Shown one piece after another: positions 1 through 6,307 of a stretch of 11,955 nt of DNA. Under the pieces are notes generated by a model. The model searched no databases. It was given only the letters and a program-made list of their open reading frames with translations, and was not told the DNA's origin. Both the position numbers and the translations under genes were made by a program. The stretch covers positions 1-11,955 of the forward strand of contig JAWOGU010000168.1 in the NCBI GenBank assembly GCA_046496595.1, written 5' to 3'. Within the stretch, counting starts at the first letter, position 1, and the number at the start of each line of letters is the position of its first letter. The stretch is from GCA-2746795 sp046496595. Its GTDB lineage: Bacteria; Chloroflexota; Anaerolineae; Promineifilales; Promineifilaceae.

Positions 1-138
1 GGCCGTGCCGTCACTGGAGCCGTCGTTGACCACCACCCGGTCATAGGTGGGAGCAACCTGGCGGAGTTCGATGATAACGGCCGTTATCGTTTCCTCCTCA
101 TTATGCGCCGGAATCACTATCAACACCTTAGGGTCCAT
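1..138 (-). CDS. Glycosyltransferase family 2, N-terminal fragment
   Basis: Only the first 46 codons lie in the window; the gene continues past the left edge. The peptide starts MDPKVLIVIPAHNEEE and reaches VVVNDGSSDGTA. This is the typical start of a GT-A fold family 2 glycosyltransferase: the IPAHNEE strand-loop contacts the nucleotide, and NDGSSDGT is the conserved loop before the metal-binding region. Such enzymes transfer a sugar from a nucleotide sugar to a lipid-linked or glycan acceptor at the inner face of the membrane. The ATG at 138 lies one base after the formyltransferase stop codon (140-142), and a GAGAGG ribosome binding site (144-149) sits five bases upstream. The specificity (polyprenyl-phosphate glycosyltransferase or chain-extending enzyme) cannot be told from this fragment. 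A 16-bp perfect palindrome centred on AACGGCCGTT (73-88) lies inside it and encodes I-T-A-V-I. Confidence 0.88.
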   Translation of the reverse strand, partial: MDPKVLIVIPAHNEEETITAVIIELRQVAPTYDRVVVNDGSSDGTA

Positions 139-139
139 C

Positions 140-1030
140 TTAACCTCTCAACCGACGCCGCCACTGCCTGCGCCAAAATTCAACCAGATCGCCAAATTTC
201 GGATTCTTGTAAAGTTTGCCCTTCGGTCCGCATTGGGGCTTGTAGGTGGCCGTACCCGCCTTCACTTCCAGGATGGCCTGCATGTATAAATCCAGCCCCA
301 ACTGCTCCAACTCCTGCCAGACGGCCCGCTGCGACCGCTTGCCAATGACTACCTCACCAGCCTTGACAATCTGCCCGGTATCCAGACCGGCGTTCACTTT
401 TTGGATGGTCACACCGGCCGCCGCTTCGCCGTTGTACATCGCCCAGAAGGCAGTTTTGTTGCCGCGATACTGCGGCACTTTGCCATGATGGATGCCCAAC
501 GTCCCCCGCGTCGGCGTCTCAAACACGGCCGGTTTCAGAATCGGGCTGCCATAAATCAGGCCGAGGTCAGGGTCGAGAGCGCTGATTTGGGCGATCACTT
601 CCGGGGCGTGGATGTTGGTGATGAAGTGAATGCGCTCAGAAAGGCGGGTCAGTTCGCGGGCCAAGGCCCGTTCGCGGCACGGGTGGCGCAGGGTGCGGCC
701 AACCTCGTTCAACACCCAGGCTGCCAGCAAGGGCACGGCCAGCCAGCCGCGCCGCCGCCAGAAATCACGGGCAACGGCCGTCCAACTCTGCCCCTCCGCC
801 TGACAAAACGCAGCGGCGAACTCAATCTCCGGCTCTGCCTCCAGGCGGCAGATGAACTGGCGGGCGTCATGGGTTAACACTGGGCCGCTGCCAAACAGCA
901 CAACCCGAATCGGACGATTGTCTATCGGGTCTATTGTTGCCAACCGCGGAGGGCGCGGAGCATTCTCCGGCAACCCCTTCGCGTTCTCTGCGTCCTCCGC
1001 GGTTAAATGAAGCGAAATGGATGCGCTCAT
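140..1030 (-). CDS. Formyltransferase (Fmt/ArnA-type fold), likely sugar N-formyltransferase
   Basis: A 296-residue protein of the formyl_transf_N fold, which moves a formyl group from N10-formyltetrahydrofolate to an amine. The core reads GIHHGKVPQYRG (residues 179-190), then a GVTI strand and GLDTGQIV (215-222). His181 and Asp217 match the catalytic His and Asp of the family. The Asn that normally sits two residues before the His is Gly179. It is not the housekeeping methionyl-tRNA enzyme: the C-terminal tRNA-binding domain is missing and it sits in a glycan cluster. An N-formyltransferase acting on an amino sugar is the best guess. The ATG at 1030 overlaps the deacetylase stop by 4 bp (ATGA). 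Residues 9-30 are encoded by an inverted repeat (942-1004) and look like added sequence; the conserved fold starts near residue 41 (IRVVLFGSG). A TTG at residue 30 is an alternative start. Confidence 0.82.
   Translation of the reverse strand: MSASISLHLTAEDAENAKGLPENAPRPPRLATIDPIDNRPIRVVLFGSGPVLTHDARQFICRLEAEPEIEFAAAFCQAEGQSWTAVARDFWRRRGWLAVPLLAAWVLNEVGRTLRHPCRERALARELTRLSERIHFITNIHAPEVIAQISALDPDLGLIYGSPILKPAVFETPTRGTLGIHHGKVPQYRGNKTAFWAMYNGEAAAGVTIQKVNAGLDTGQIVKAGEVVIGKRSQRAVWQELEQLGLDLYMQAILEVKAGTATYKPQCGPKGKLYKNPKFGDLVEFWRRQWRRRLRG
942..1004. repeat. Imperfect inverted repeat read through by the formyltransferase N-terminus
   Basis: Arms AACCGCGGAGGGCGCGGAG (942-960) and CTCTGCGTCCTCCGCGGTT (986-1004) are inverted copies with 17 of 19 positions matching, around a 25-base spacer. 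The left half holds the period-like GCGGAGG/GCGCGGAG pattern seen in dispersed intergenic repeats of some environmental bacteria. Here it lies wholly inside the formyltransferase reading frame and supplies codons 9-30, a stretch rich in Ala, Glu, Pro and Arg that has no place in the family fold. The repeat and frame are seen directly; that it is an inserted mobile or dispersed repeat is inference. Confidence 0.7.
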
Positions 1031-1860
1031 TGTCTTCTCAACCTTCGCTTGAGGGACGCGCCGAGCAGGTATTTGCGTTTTTGCAGGATGGGTTCCAGCC
1101 GGTGCGCTATTTTGATCCAGGGGATGAGATGGGTGAAAACGGCCGTTCCCCCCATGCCCGCCTCATAACGCAAAAAATACTCTGGCGTCGCCGCCGTATC
1201 ATCCAATAACTGCGGCGTCAGGATCGGGCGCGTCTGCCAGGGATAAAAAATCGTCGTCTGGCTCTCAAAGCAGTCCAGCGCCTGCCGCTTCAGCGCCGCC
1301 ACGCTCCGCGTATCCACTTCCAGCAAATCAGACGGCCGCAGATAACGCCGCACATCGCCGCCCGGCAGCAGCCGCCAGCGATAGTAAACAAAATACTCCA
1401 CCAAATCCGCCGTAAACGCCCCTTCCTCCCGCGCAGTCGTCAGCACGCGGTTGATCGCCAGATGGTCCGGGTGGCGGTCAAAGCGAAACGGCAGCAAAAT
1501 GTGATCCGGCCGAATCGCCATGATGCAGTCCAACAATTGGCGGTGCAGCGGCAGAATATGCTGCGACAATTCCGCTTCCGGCAGGCGCAAAAAGTGCAAA
1601 TTCGCCTCCGCCACGCCCAATAAAACCATCGCCGCCACCGACTCCCGCACCCGCCGCTCACCCAAATCGGGGGTGATGGCGTCGTGGGCCATGATCGGTG
1701 CGGGTGATTTCATGCCGTCAGTAGCGTAGACCACGTGGATGTCCTCCTTCTGGGGCAACAGGGCCATCACCCCGCCGCAGGCCAGCAGTTCGTCATCCAT
1801 ATGCGGGGCCACGACGAGCAGCCTGCCGGGAAAAAGGTCGAGCGGACTGATGGGCTTCAC
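1027..1860 (-). CDS. PIG-L/LmbE-family deacetylase
   Basis: A 277-residue zinc-dependent deacetylase of the PIG-L/LmbE family, which removes acetyl from N-acetylglucosamine-type groups on lipids, nucleotide sugars or natural products. The metal motif PHMDDE lies at residues 19-24 (His20, Asp22 or Asp23) and the second motif RHPDH at 129-133. The frame is open back to 2112, but those first 84 codons are out-of-frame GT4 sequence with low-complexity Gly/Arg composition. The real start is GTG at 1860, which overlaps the GT4 stop as GTGA and has GGGAGG nine bases upstream. The family motifs begin right after this start. It is followed by a 4-bp overlap with the formyltransferase, suggesting that the amine it exposes is then formylated. 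The basic C-terminus (KRRLRRQ) may favour membrane contact. The substrate is unknown. Confidence 0.9.
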   Translation of the reverse strand: MKPISPLDLFPGRLLVVAPHMDDELLACGGVMALLPQKEDIHVVYATDGMKSPAPIMAHDAITPDLGERRVRESVAAMVLLGVAEANLHFLRLPEAELSQHILPLHRQLLDCIMAIRPDHILLPFRFDRHPDHLAINRVLTTAREEGAFTADLVEYFVYYRWRLLPGGDVRRYLRPSDLLEVDTRSVAALKRQALDCFESQTTIFYPWQTRPILTPQLLDDTAATPEYFLRYEAGMGGTAVFTHLIPWIKIAHRLEPILQKRKYLLGASLKRRLRRQ

Positions 1861-2993
1861 GGCCGTTTTCCTCCCTCTTGGGCCACTTCCGCCAACAATG
1901 CCAACGTCTCTGCCGCACACCTGTCCCAGGTGAACAGCGCTGACCGCTCCAGTCCTTTCGCCGCCAATTCCGCCCGCAGCCCAGCGTCGCCCAACACCTG
2001 GCCTAGCGCCCCGGCAATCGCCGCCGCGTCGCGCGGGTCCACCAAGACGGCTGCCCCGCCCACAATCTCCGCCAGCCCATTGACGTTGGAGGTGATGATG
2101 GGCGTAGTGCAAGCCATCGCTTCAGTCAGCGGGATGGGAAACGCTTCCAGATTGGAGGGGTAGAGGTAGAGATCGGCCAGCGAGTAGACGGCCGGTAAAT
2201 CCTGTTGAGCGATCCAGTCGGGGAAGAGGATGTCTGCGCCGTAGCCGTCGTCGGGGATGCCGTATTCCGCTTTGTAAAGGTAACAATCCTTGCCGCCGAC
2301 CACCAGTTTGGCCGGGTTGGCTGTCTGCTCATGGTACAGTTTGTACGCTGTGAAAATCTGTCCCAGGTTTTTCCTGCCATCGCCCAGCCGTTTGGTCAGG
2401 GTAAGGATGAAGCGGGCGGGGAGGTGGTAGCGGGCGCGAACGGCCGTTAATTCCTCGTCATCTGTCACCCGCCGAAAATGACGCGCCGGGGCGAAATAGA
2501 TCGTCCGCACCTTGTCCGGCGGCAGGCGCAGCGCCTGATTGTAATTGTCAGTCGTCAACTGCGAAACGGAGATGACGGCGGCGCATTTTTTGAAGTAAAG
2601 CGGCGTCATGGTGCGCATATAGCGCACGTCCATTTTGGTGTAGTAAATTGCCTGATCCGGCATGAACCAGTCGGCGCCATGCACCGTCATCACCGCCGGG
2701 CAGGAAGCCAGCAGCGGTGCGGTGAACTTGGGATGAAACAGCACATCCACCTTCTCGCGGCGGCAGGCCAGGGGGATGGCGACCTGATCCCACCACGCCT
2801 TATTCGGCCCGTTGATCACGCGTTCGTGGGCGTTGGGATAGGCGGCGAAACGGCCCATGTTCTCCGGGCTGCGGTAAAACAACAGATACTCATTGGCCTG
2901 GTCTCGCGCCAGCAGTTCGGCGACGATGTTGCGCGTGTAAACGCCAATCCCGCCCTTCTCATCAATCGCCCGCAGCATGATTCCGATGCGCAT
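1857..2993 (-). CDS. Glycosyltransferase family 4 (GT-B fold)
   Basis: A 378-residue retaining glycosyltransferase. The N-terminal Rossmann half begins MRIGIMLRAI and has the acceptor-side loop GGIGVYTRNIV (14-24), then VDVLFHPKF and a VMTVHGADWF strand. The C-terminal donor domain opens near residue 194 (RFILTLTKRLGDGRKNL). It holds the E-x7-E motif with Glu283 and Glu291 (EAFPIPLTE), followed by AMACTTPIITSNVNGLAEIVG, the usual nucleotide-sugar pocket. It should act at the inner membrane face, extending a lipid-linked glycan. The ATG at 2993 is preceded by GGAG (3000-3003, spacing 6) and lies two bases after the upstream stop; the open frame extending to 3254 is a shadow of the YdjM-like gene. 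The last codons overlap the deacetylase start by 4 bp. Donor and acceptor are not predictable from the sequence. Confidence 0.93.
   Translation of the reverse strand: MRIGIMLRAIDEKGGIGVYTRNIVAELLARDQANEYLLFYRSPENMGRFAAYPNAHERVINGPNKAWWDQVAIPLACRREKVDVLFHPKFTAPLLASCPAVMTVHGADWFMPDQAIYYTKMDVRYMRTMTPLYFKKCAAVISVSQLTTDNYNQALRLPPDKVRTIYFAPARHFRRVTDDEELTAVRARYHLPARFILTLTKRLGDGRKNLGQIFTAYKLYHEQTANPAKLVVGGKDCYLYKAEYGIPDDGYGADILFPDWIAQQDLPAVYSLADLYLYPSNLEAFPIPLTEAMACTTPIITSNVNGLAEIVGGAAVLVDPRDAAAIAGALGQVLGDAGLRAELAAKGLERSALFTWDRCAAETLALLAEVAQEGGKRP
1870..1875 (-). promoter_or_regulatory. Ribosome binding site deciding the GTG start of the deacetylase
   Basis: On the minus strand GGGAGG lies nine bases before GTG 1860, inside the last codons of the GT4 gene. 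It supports the GTG start over the in-frame ATG at 2112, which would overlap the GT4 gene by more than 250 bases. An ACGGCCGT palindrome (1859-1866) lies between the site and the start codon and overlaps the start. Confidence 0.7.
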
Positions 2994-2995
2994 CG

Positions 2996-3538
2996 TTAGC
3001 TCCGTACCTTTACCCGCTGAGGCCGAAAATGCAGCAAAATCAGTATCAGGACTGCAAACAGCAGTTCCGTCAGCAGCGTCCAGAGATGTCTCGCGCTGAT
3101 CCAGCCATCCGACCAATGCAGGCCGTAAAAAATGGTCACCGGGGCGAGGAAGCGCGTATCGCTGAGCGGCCATAAGGCCATTACCCCCCGGCTGACGGTA
3201 GCGGCGTCCATGAGGATATGCAGGCTGTAACTGGCAGCGGCGACCGTGAACCAATAACGGAACCCCTGCCCCCTACGCCAACGCATCAGTGCGGCAAACA
3301 AAAGGGAGACACCCAATCCGACAATCAGGCTGTGGGTGGCGTTGTTGTGGAAGCGGCCGAAATCCTGCGCCAACAGTCCGACCACAGAGTCAACGTCGGG
3401 CAGGGTGGAGAAAACGGCCGTTACCAGCAAGGTCCCCGGCACAGGTTCCACCGGGGGCAGCTTCGGTTCCGGTTCATAACGCCGGACCAGCCGGTAAACG
3501 ACATAACTCGCTGCGAGATGGGCAATTGGTGATGGCAT
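2996..3538 (-). CDS. YdjM-like membrane-bound metal-dependent hydrolase
   Basis: A 180-residue integral membrane protein that begins MPSPIAHLAASY. It carries the spaced acidic and histidine residues of the YdjM/DUF457 family: His7, LPDVDS (Asp48, Asp50), HNNATHS (His64, His69) and SLHILMD (His107, Asp111). Hydrophobic stretches near residues 35-45, 70-86, 96-110 and 152-170 suggest about four membrane passes with the metal site at the bilayer face. The family is annotated as membrane-bound metal-dependent hydrolase, but its reaction is poorly defined. It sits tightly between the esterase (6-base gap) and the GT4 gene (2-base gap), so it is probably translated with them, and a glycan- or lipid-linked substrate is plausible but unproven. 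An AAAGGA-like site lies just ahead of the ATG at 3538. Confidence 0.8.
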   Translation of the reverse strand: MPSPIAHLAASYVVYRLVRRYEPEPKLPPVEPVPGTLLVTAVFSTLPDVDSVVGLLAQDFGRFHNNATHSLIVGLGVSLLFAALMRWRRGQGFRYWFTVAAASYSLHILMDAATVSRGVMALWPLSDTRFLAPVTIFYGLHWSDGWISARHLWTLLTELLFAVLILILLHFRPQRVKVRS

Positions 3539-3544
3539 AATCCT

Positions 3545-4501
3545 TTATTCGCACACCTGGGCGTTTGTCAGCTCTACATAGACATCAGCAAAGCGCGCGC
3601 CGATGGTCTGATAACTTTCACTCGTGTAATGCACACCATCATGCAGCGCTAAATCTCTTGTTGTAATCATGGCTACGCAATGTAAATCAACGGCCGCTTG
3701 CTGCTCCTGTATCACCGTCCAGTTGATAAATGCCTCTGGCGCTGTTTGGCTGCCAATCTGGGCGAAGACAAGAGGCAAATTCGGCCGCTCGAGGTCACGG
3801 CGCAAATCGTAGATAAACTGGGTGAAACGCTCACCATAATTGTGCGCTGAGAGGGGGCGGTCACCGTACTCTACCGGATCCAGCGCATCGGCTTCACCCT
3901 GAAAAAAGAGGATGCCAGCCAATTCTCCCATCATTGAGGCGGCGGCGATACGTTTCAAGCAGGAACCGTACAGCGTGTCATCACTCAAGCTGCGCTGCCA
4001 TTCATGGAGGGTGGTGTCTCCTTTGGCGCAAGGGATCAGTCCGATGACCAGTTCTGGCCGTTCATCGAGCAGCGTCGCGGCGAAGGACAAACCGGGGCTT
4101 GTGCCGGGAAGTTCGCTGCCGCGATCCAGAGAAATCAGATCAACCTGCCCGTCAGGGTGGTCGATGGGTTCCTGAGCCAATCGCCAAAGATAATCATTGC
4201 CAAATACGAAAGCGCGGGGATGCAGCGTTTGTTCTGCCGGTAAGGGAGCCCATCCAGACATATTGGACTGTCCCGCGAGGACAAAGAGCGACACCTGTCC
4301 CTGAAATTCGGCCGGCAGGCCAACGGCCGTTCGTGTTGGCCTGCCCATAGTTTCAGTACGAGGAGGCAGCACTCCCGCCGCTCGCAGTAAGTCGCCGGCG
4401 CCATATGTGCGCTGTAACCAGATGCCACTCATAAATCCGATGCCAATCAACAGCGCGCCCAACAATACCAGGAGAGGACTAATTCCCCCTAAGCTCCTCA
4501 T
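3545..4501 (-). CDS. Membrane-anchored SASA-domain carbohydrate O-acetylesterase
   Basis: A 318-residue SGNH-like hydrolase of the sialate O-acetylesterase (SASA, carbohydrate esterase family 6) type, which removes O-acetyl from sugars. The catalytic blocks are seen in order: LAGQSNMSG (residues 75-83) with nucleophile Ser79, FFQGEADA (199-206), and DGVHYT (288-293) giving the Asp288/His291 pair. Residues 6-27 (hydrophobic, after the positive MRS start) form one membrane anchor, so the catalytic domain likely faces the outside. This suggests trimming of finished glycan rather than cytosolic precursors. ATG 4501 overlaps the carbamoyltransferase stop by 4 bp (ATGA). The frame is open to 4564, but the 21 extra residues only overlap the upstream gene. 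Two short peptide segments rich in Arg and Pro link the anchor to the domain. Confidence 0.87.
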   Translation of the reverse strand: MRSLGGISPLLVLLGALLIGIGFMSGIWLQRTYGAGDLLRAAGVLPPRTETMGRPTRTAVGLPAEFQGQVSLFVLAGQSNMSGWAPLPAEQTLHPRAFVFGNDYLWRLAQEPIDHPDGQVDLISLDRGSELPGTSPGLSFAATLLDERPELVIGLIPCAKGDTTLHEWQRSLSDDTLYGSCLKRIAAASMMGELAGILFFQGEADALDPVEYGDRPLSAHNYGERFTQFIYDLRRDLERPNLPLVFAQIGSQTAPEAFINWTVIQEQQAAVDLHCVAMITTRDLALHDGVHYTSESYQTIGARFADVYVELTNAQVCE

Positions 4502-6267
4502 CCTACTGCTCGCTGCACGGTGGCTGGGGTCTCGGCAACGGCCGTTGGATGCGTTACCAACCAATCCCCCAGCGCCAGATAGGCCAGATTGCCCTGCTGG
4601 AAAGAGCGCAGCGCATCTTGCGGCGTGCAGACAATCGGCTCCTCGTGCATATTGAAGCTGGTATTGATCACAGACGGAATACCCGTCAACTCGTGATAAG
4701 CGCGTAAAATTTTGTAAAAGTCGGGCGCGGTGTCTGGGTCAATCAACTGCGGCCGCGCCGTGCCATCCACATGCACCACCCCCGGCGACTGCTCCCGCAT
4801 TCGCGGCGTACAGTTAAAGGTGATGGTCATAAAGCGGGCCGGGTCTTCCGCGCCGGCCATGCCTTCATAACATTCATGGGCGTGTTCGATCAACGTCGCC
4901 GGGGCGAAGGGCATGAACTCCGTGCGGCGCAAATTCTCGTTCAGCCAATCGTTCACCGTCGCGTCGGTGGTGGTGTAGAGGATGGTGCGATGGCCGAGCG
5001 CGCGGGGCCCATACTCCATGCGGCCGGTGAAGCGGGCCACCACATGCCCCGCTGCCAACAGTTCGGCGATCCGCCCCTGGATGTTTACCTCAAGGGTGGC
5101 GGCGCAGCCGGAGGCGGCGACCTCTCTGGCGATTTCTTCCTGGCTGTAGGCCGGGCCAAAGTAGACATTGTCCAGCCGCCGGATCATCTGCGCCGGGTCG
5201 TAACCCGGCGCCTCGGCCTGGGCGGCCATCGCGCTGCCGACCGAGAGGCCGCTGTCGTCCATCGCCGGATGGATGAAGATTTTGTCTACTTCCGGCAGTT
5301 CGTGGACGCGCTGGTTGAATTTAACATTGGCGAAAACGCCGCCGGCGACGGCAATGTTTCGCAGCCCGGTCTGGCGCAGCCAATGTTGGATGAAGGCGGC
5401 GCCGACTTCTTCCAGAATAAGCTGGACGCTGGAGGCGAGGTGGGCGCGGTCGAAATCGGCCGGCAGCCGTTCGGCCAGCATACGCAGGGCAGAGCGGTGG
5501 TACATGGGCACGCGGTAACGAATCTGCCCCGGCTCCTGATAGCCGATAAACTCACGCAGGATGTCGGCATAGATTGGCCGGCCGATGGCGGCCAGGCCGG
5601 TCACTTTGCCTTCATGCTTTTCCGCTTTGAAGCCGCACAGTTGGGTAATGTAGGAGTAAAAATTGCCCAGGGAGTTGAAGGAGTCTACGGTGGATAGTTT
5701 TTGTAAACGGCCGTTTCTCCCCACATACACACTCCCCGAGAGCCCATCTCCGCCGCCATCCAGCGTCACCACCAGCGCCTCGGCAAAGTCACTGGTGTAA
5801 TAGGCGGTGGTGGCGTGGCAGAAATGGTGGTCGTAGAACTGCACCGGGGCCTGAATGCCATACACGTCGCGCATCATCGCCGGAATAAGCTGCCGCCGTT
5901 CGCGGGAGCGTATCTGCTTAATCTGATGGTGGGCGCGCCAGGCGATAGGAAAACGGCCGAAAACCGGGGCCAGTGAGGCGCTGATCTGGTCGAACTGCCG
6001 CGTTTTTAGCTCCTCGTCGTCGAACCAGCCTTTCCAGGGGATCGGCTCCGGCTCAAAGACGCTGACATTTTGGGCGACGGCCACCAGGTCAATGTCGGCG
6101 GGGCTAACGCCCGCCTCGGCCATCACCAGGGAGATGGCGGCGCGGGGCATCCCGCTTGAGAGCTTCATGCGGCAAAGCCGCTCTTCGGCGATGGCGGCCA
6201 AAATACGGCCGTCCGCCAATACAGCGGCGGAAGATGGTTTACTATCAATAAGGCCTAAAACGATCAC
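4498..6267 (-). CDS. NodU/CmcH-family carbamoyltransferase
   Basis: A 589-residue two-domain O-carbamoyltransferase. Family members make carbamoyl-adenylate from carbamoyl phosphate and ATP and pass the carbamoyl to a hydroxyl of a sugar or antibiotic (NodU, TobZ, CmcH). The N-terminal ASKHA/Kae1-like domain has DHHFCH (residues 146-151, metal histidines), LDGGGDG (169-175), GKVTGLAAIG (220-229) and GGVFANVKFNQ (309-319). The C-terminal domain carries MEYGPRALGHRTIL (417-430) and NTSFN with HEEP (535-544). All motifs look intact. The start is GTG at 6267, with a strong GAGGAGAG site seven bases upstream. The gene follows the amidotransferase after 40 bases and overlaps the esterase by 4 bp. 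In this context it likely carbamoylates a sugar hydroxyl of the glycan. The C-terminal end holds an ACGGCCGT palindrome encoding T-A-V. Confidence 0.95.
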   Translation of the reverse strand: MIVLGLIDSKPSSAAVLADGRILAAIAEERLCRMKLSSGMPRAAISLVMAEAGVSPADIDLVAVAQNVSVFEPEPIPWKGWFDDEELKTRQFDQISASLAPVFGRFPIAWRAHHQIKQIRSRERRQLIPAMMRDVYGIQAPVQFYDHHFCHATTAYYTSDFAEALVVTLDGGGDGLSGSVYVGRNGRLQKLSTVDSFNSLGNFYSYITQLCGFKAEKHEGKVTGLAAIGRPIYADILREFIGYQEPGQIRYRVPMYHRSALRMLAERLPADFDRAHLASSVQLILEEVGAAFIQHWLRQTGLRNIAVAGGVFANVKFNQRVHELPEVDKIFIHPAMDDSGLSVGSAMAAQAEAPGYDPAQMIRRLDNVYFGPAYSQEEIAREVAASGCAATLEVNIQGRIAELLAAGHVVARFTGRMEYGPRALGHRTILYTTTDATVNDWLNENLRRTEFMPFAPATLIEHAHECYEGMAGAEDPARFMTITFNCTPRMREQSPGVVHVDGTARPQLIDPDTAPDFYKILRAYHELTGIPSVINTSFNMHEEPIVCTPQDALRSFQQGNLAYLALGDWLVTHPTAVAETPATVQRAVG

Positions 6268-6274
6268 GTGATTA

Positions 6275-6282
6275 CTCTCCTC
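6275..6282 (-). promoter_or_regulatory. Strong ribosome binding site for the carbamoyltransferase
   Basis: GAGGAGAG on the minus strand, seven bases ahead of GTG 6267, in the 40-base gap after the amidotransferase gene. It is the best Shine-Dalgarno match in the cluster and fixes the GTG start. Confidence 0.75.
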
Positions 6283-6307
6283 GGGTAGGCAGTGTAGGAT
6301 TGGATTC

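Noticed and set aside
942..1004. CRISPR array or insertion sequence at the inverted repeat
   Set aside because: There is a single inverted pair with no regular spacers, no transposase and no target duplication.
140..1030. Housekeeping methionyl-tRNA formyltransferase (fmt)
   Set aside because: There is no C-terminal tRNA-binding domain, the active-site segment differs from fmt, and the gene lies inside a glycan operon with no def or other translation gene nearby.
1861..2112. Upstream extension of the deacetylase to an ATG at 2112
   Set aside because: The added 84 residues are out-of-frame GT4 sequence rich in Gly and Arg. The GTG at 1860 has a GGGAGG site and a 4-bp overlap like its neighbours.
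2994..3254. Upstream extension of the GT4 gene to 3254
   Set aside because: The first 87 residues overlap the YdjM-like gene in another frame. MRIGIMLRAI at 2993 is a standard GT4 start with GGAG upstream.
4771..5697. A 308-codon plus-strand open frame
   Set aside because: It lies antisense inside the carbamoyltransferase, which has all its family motifs. Its own product shows no motif and has the His/Gly/Arg-rich composition of a shadow frame in GC-rich DNA.
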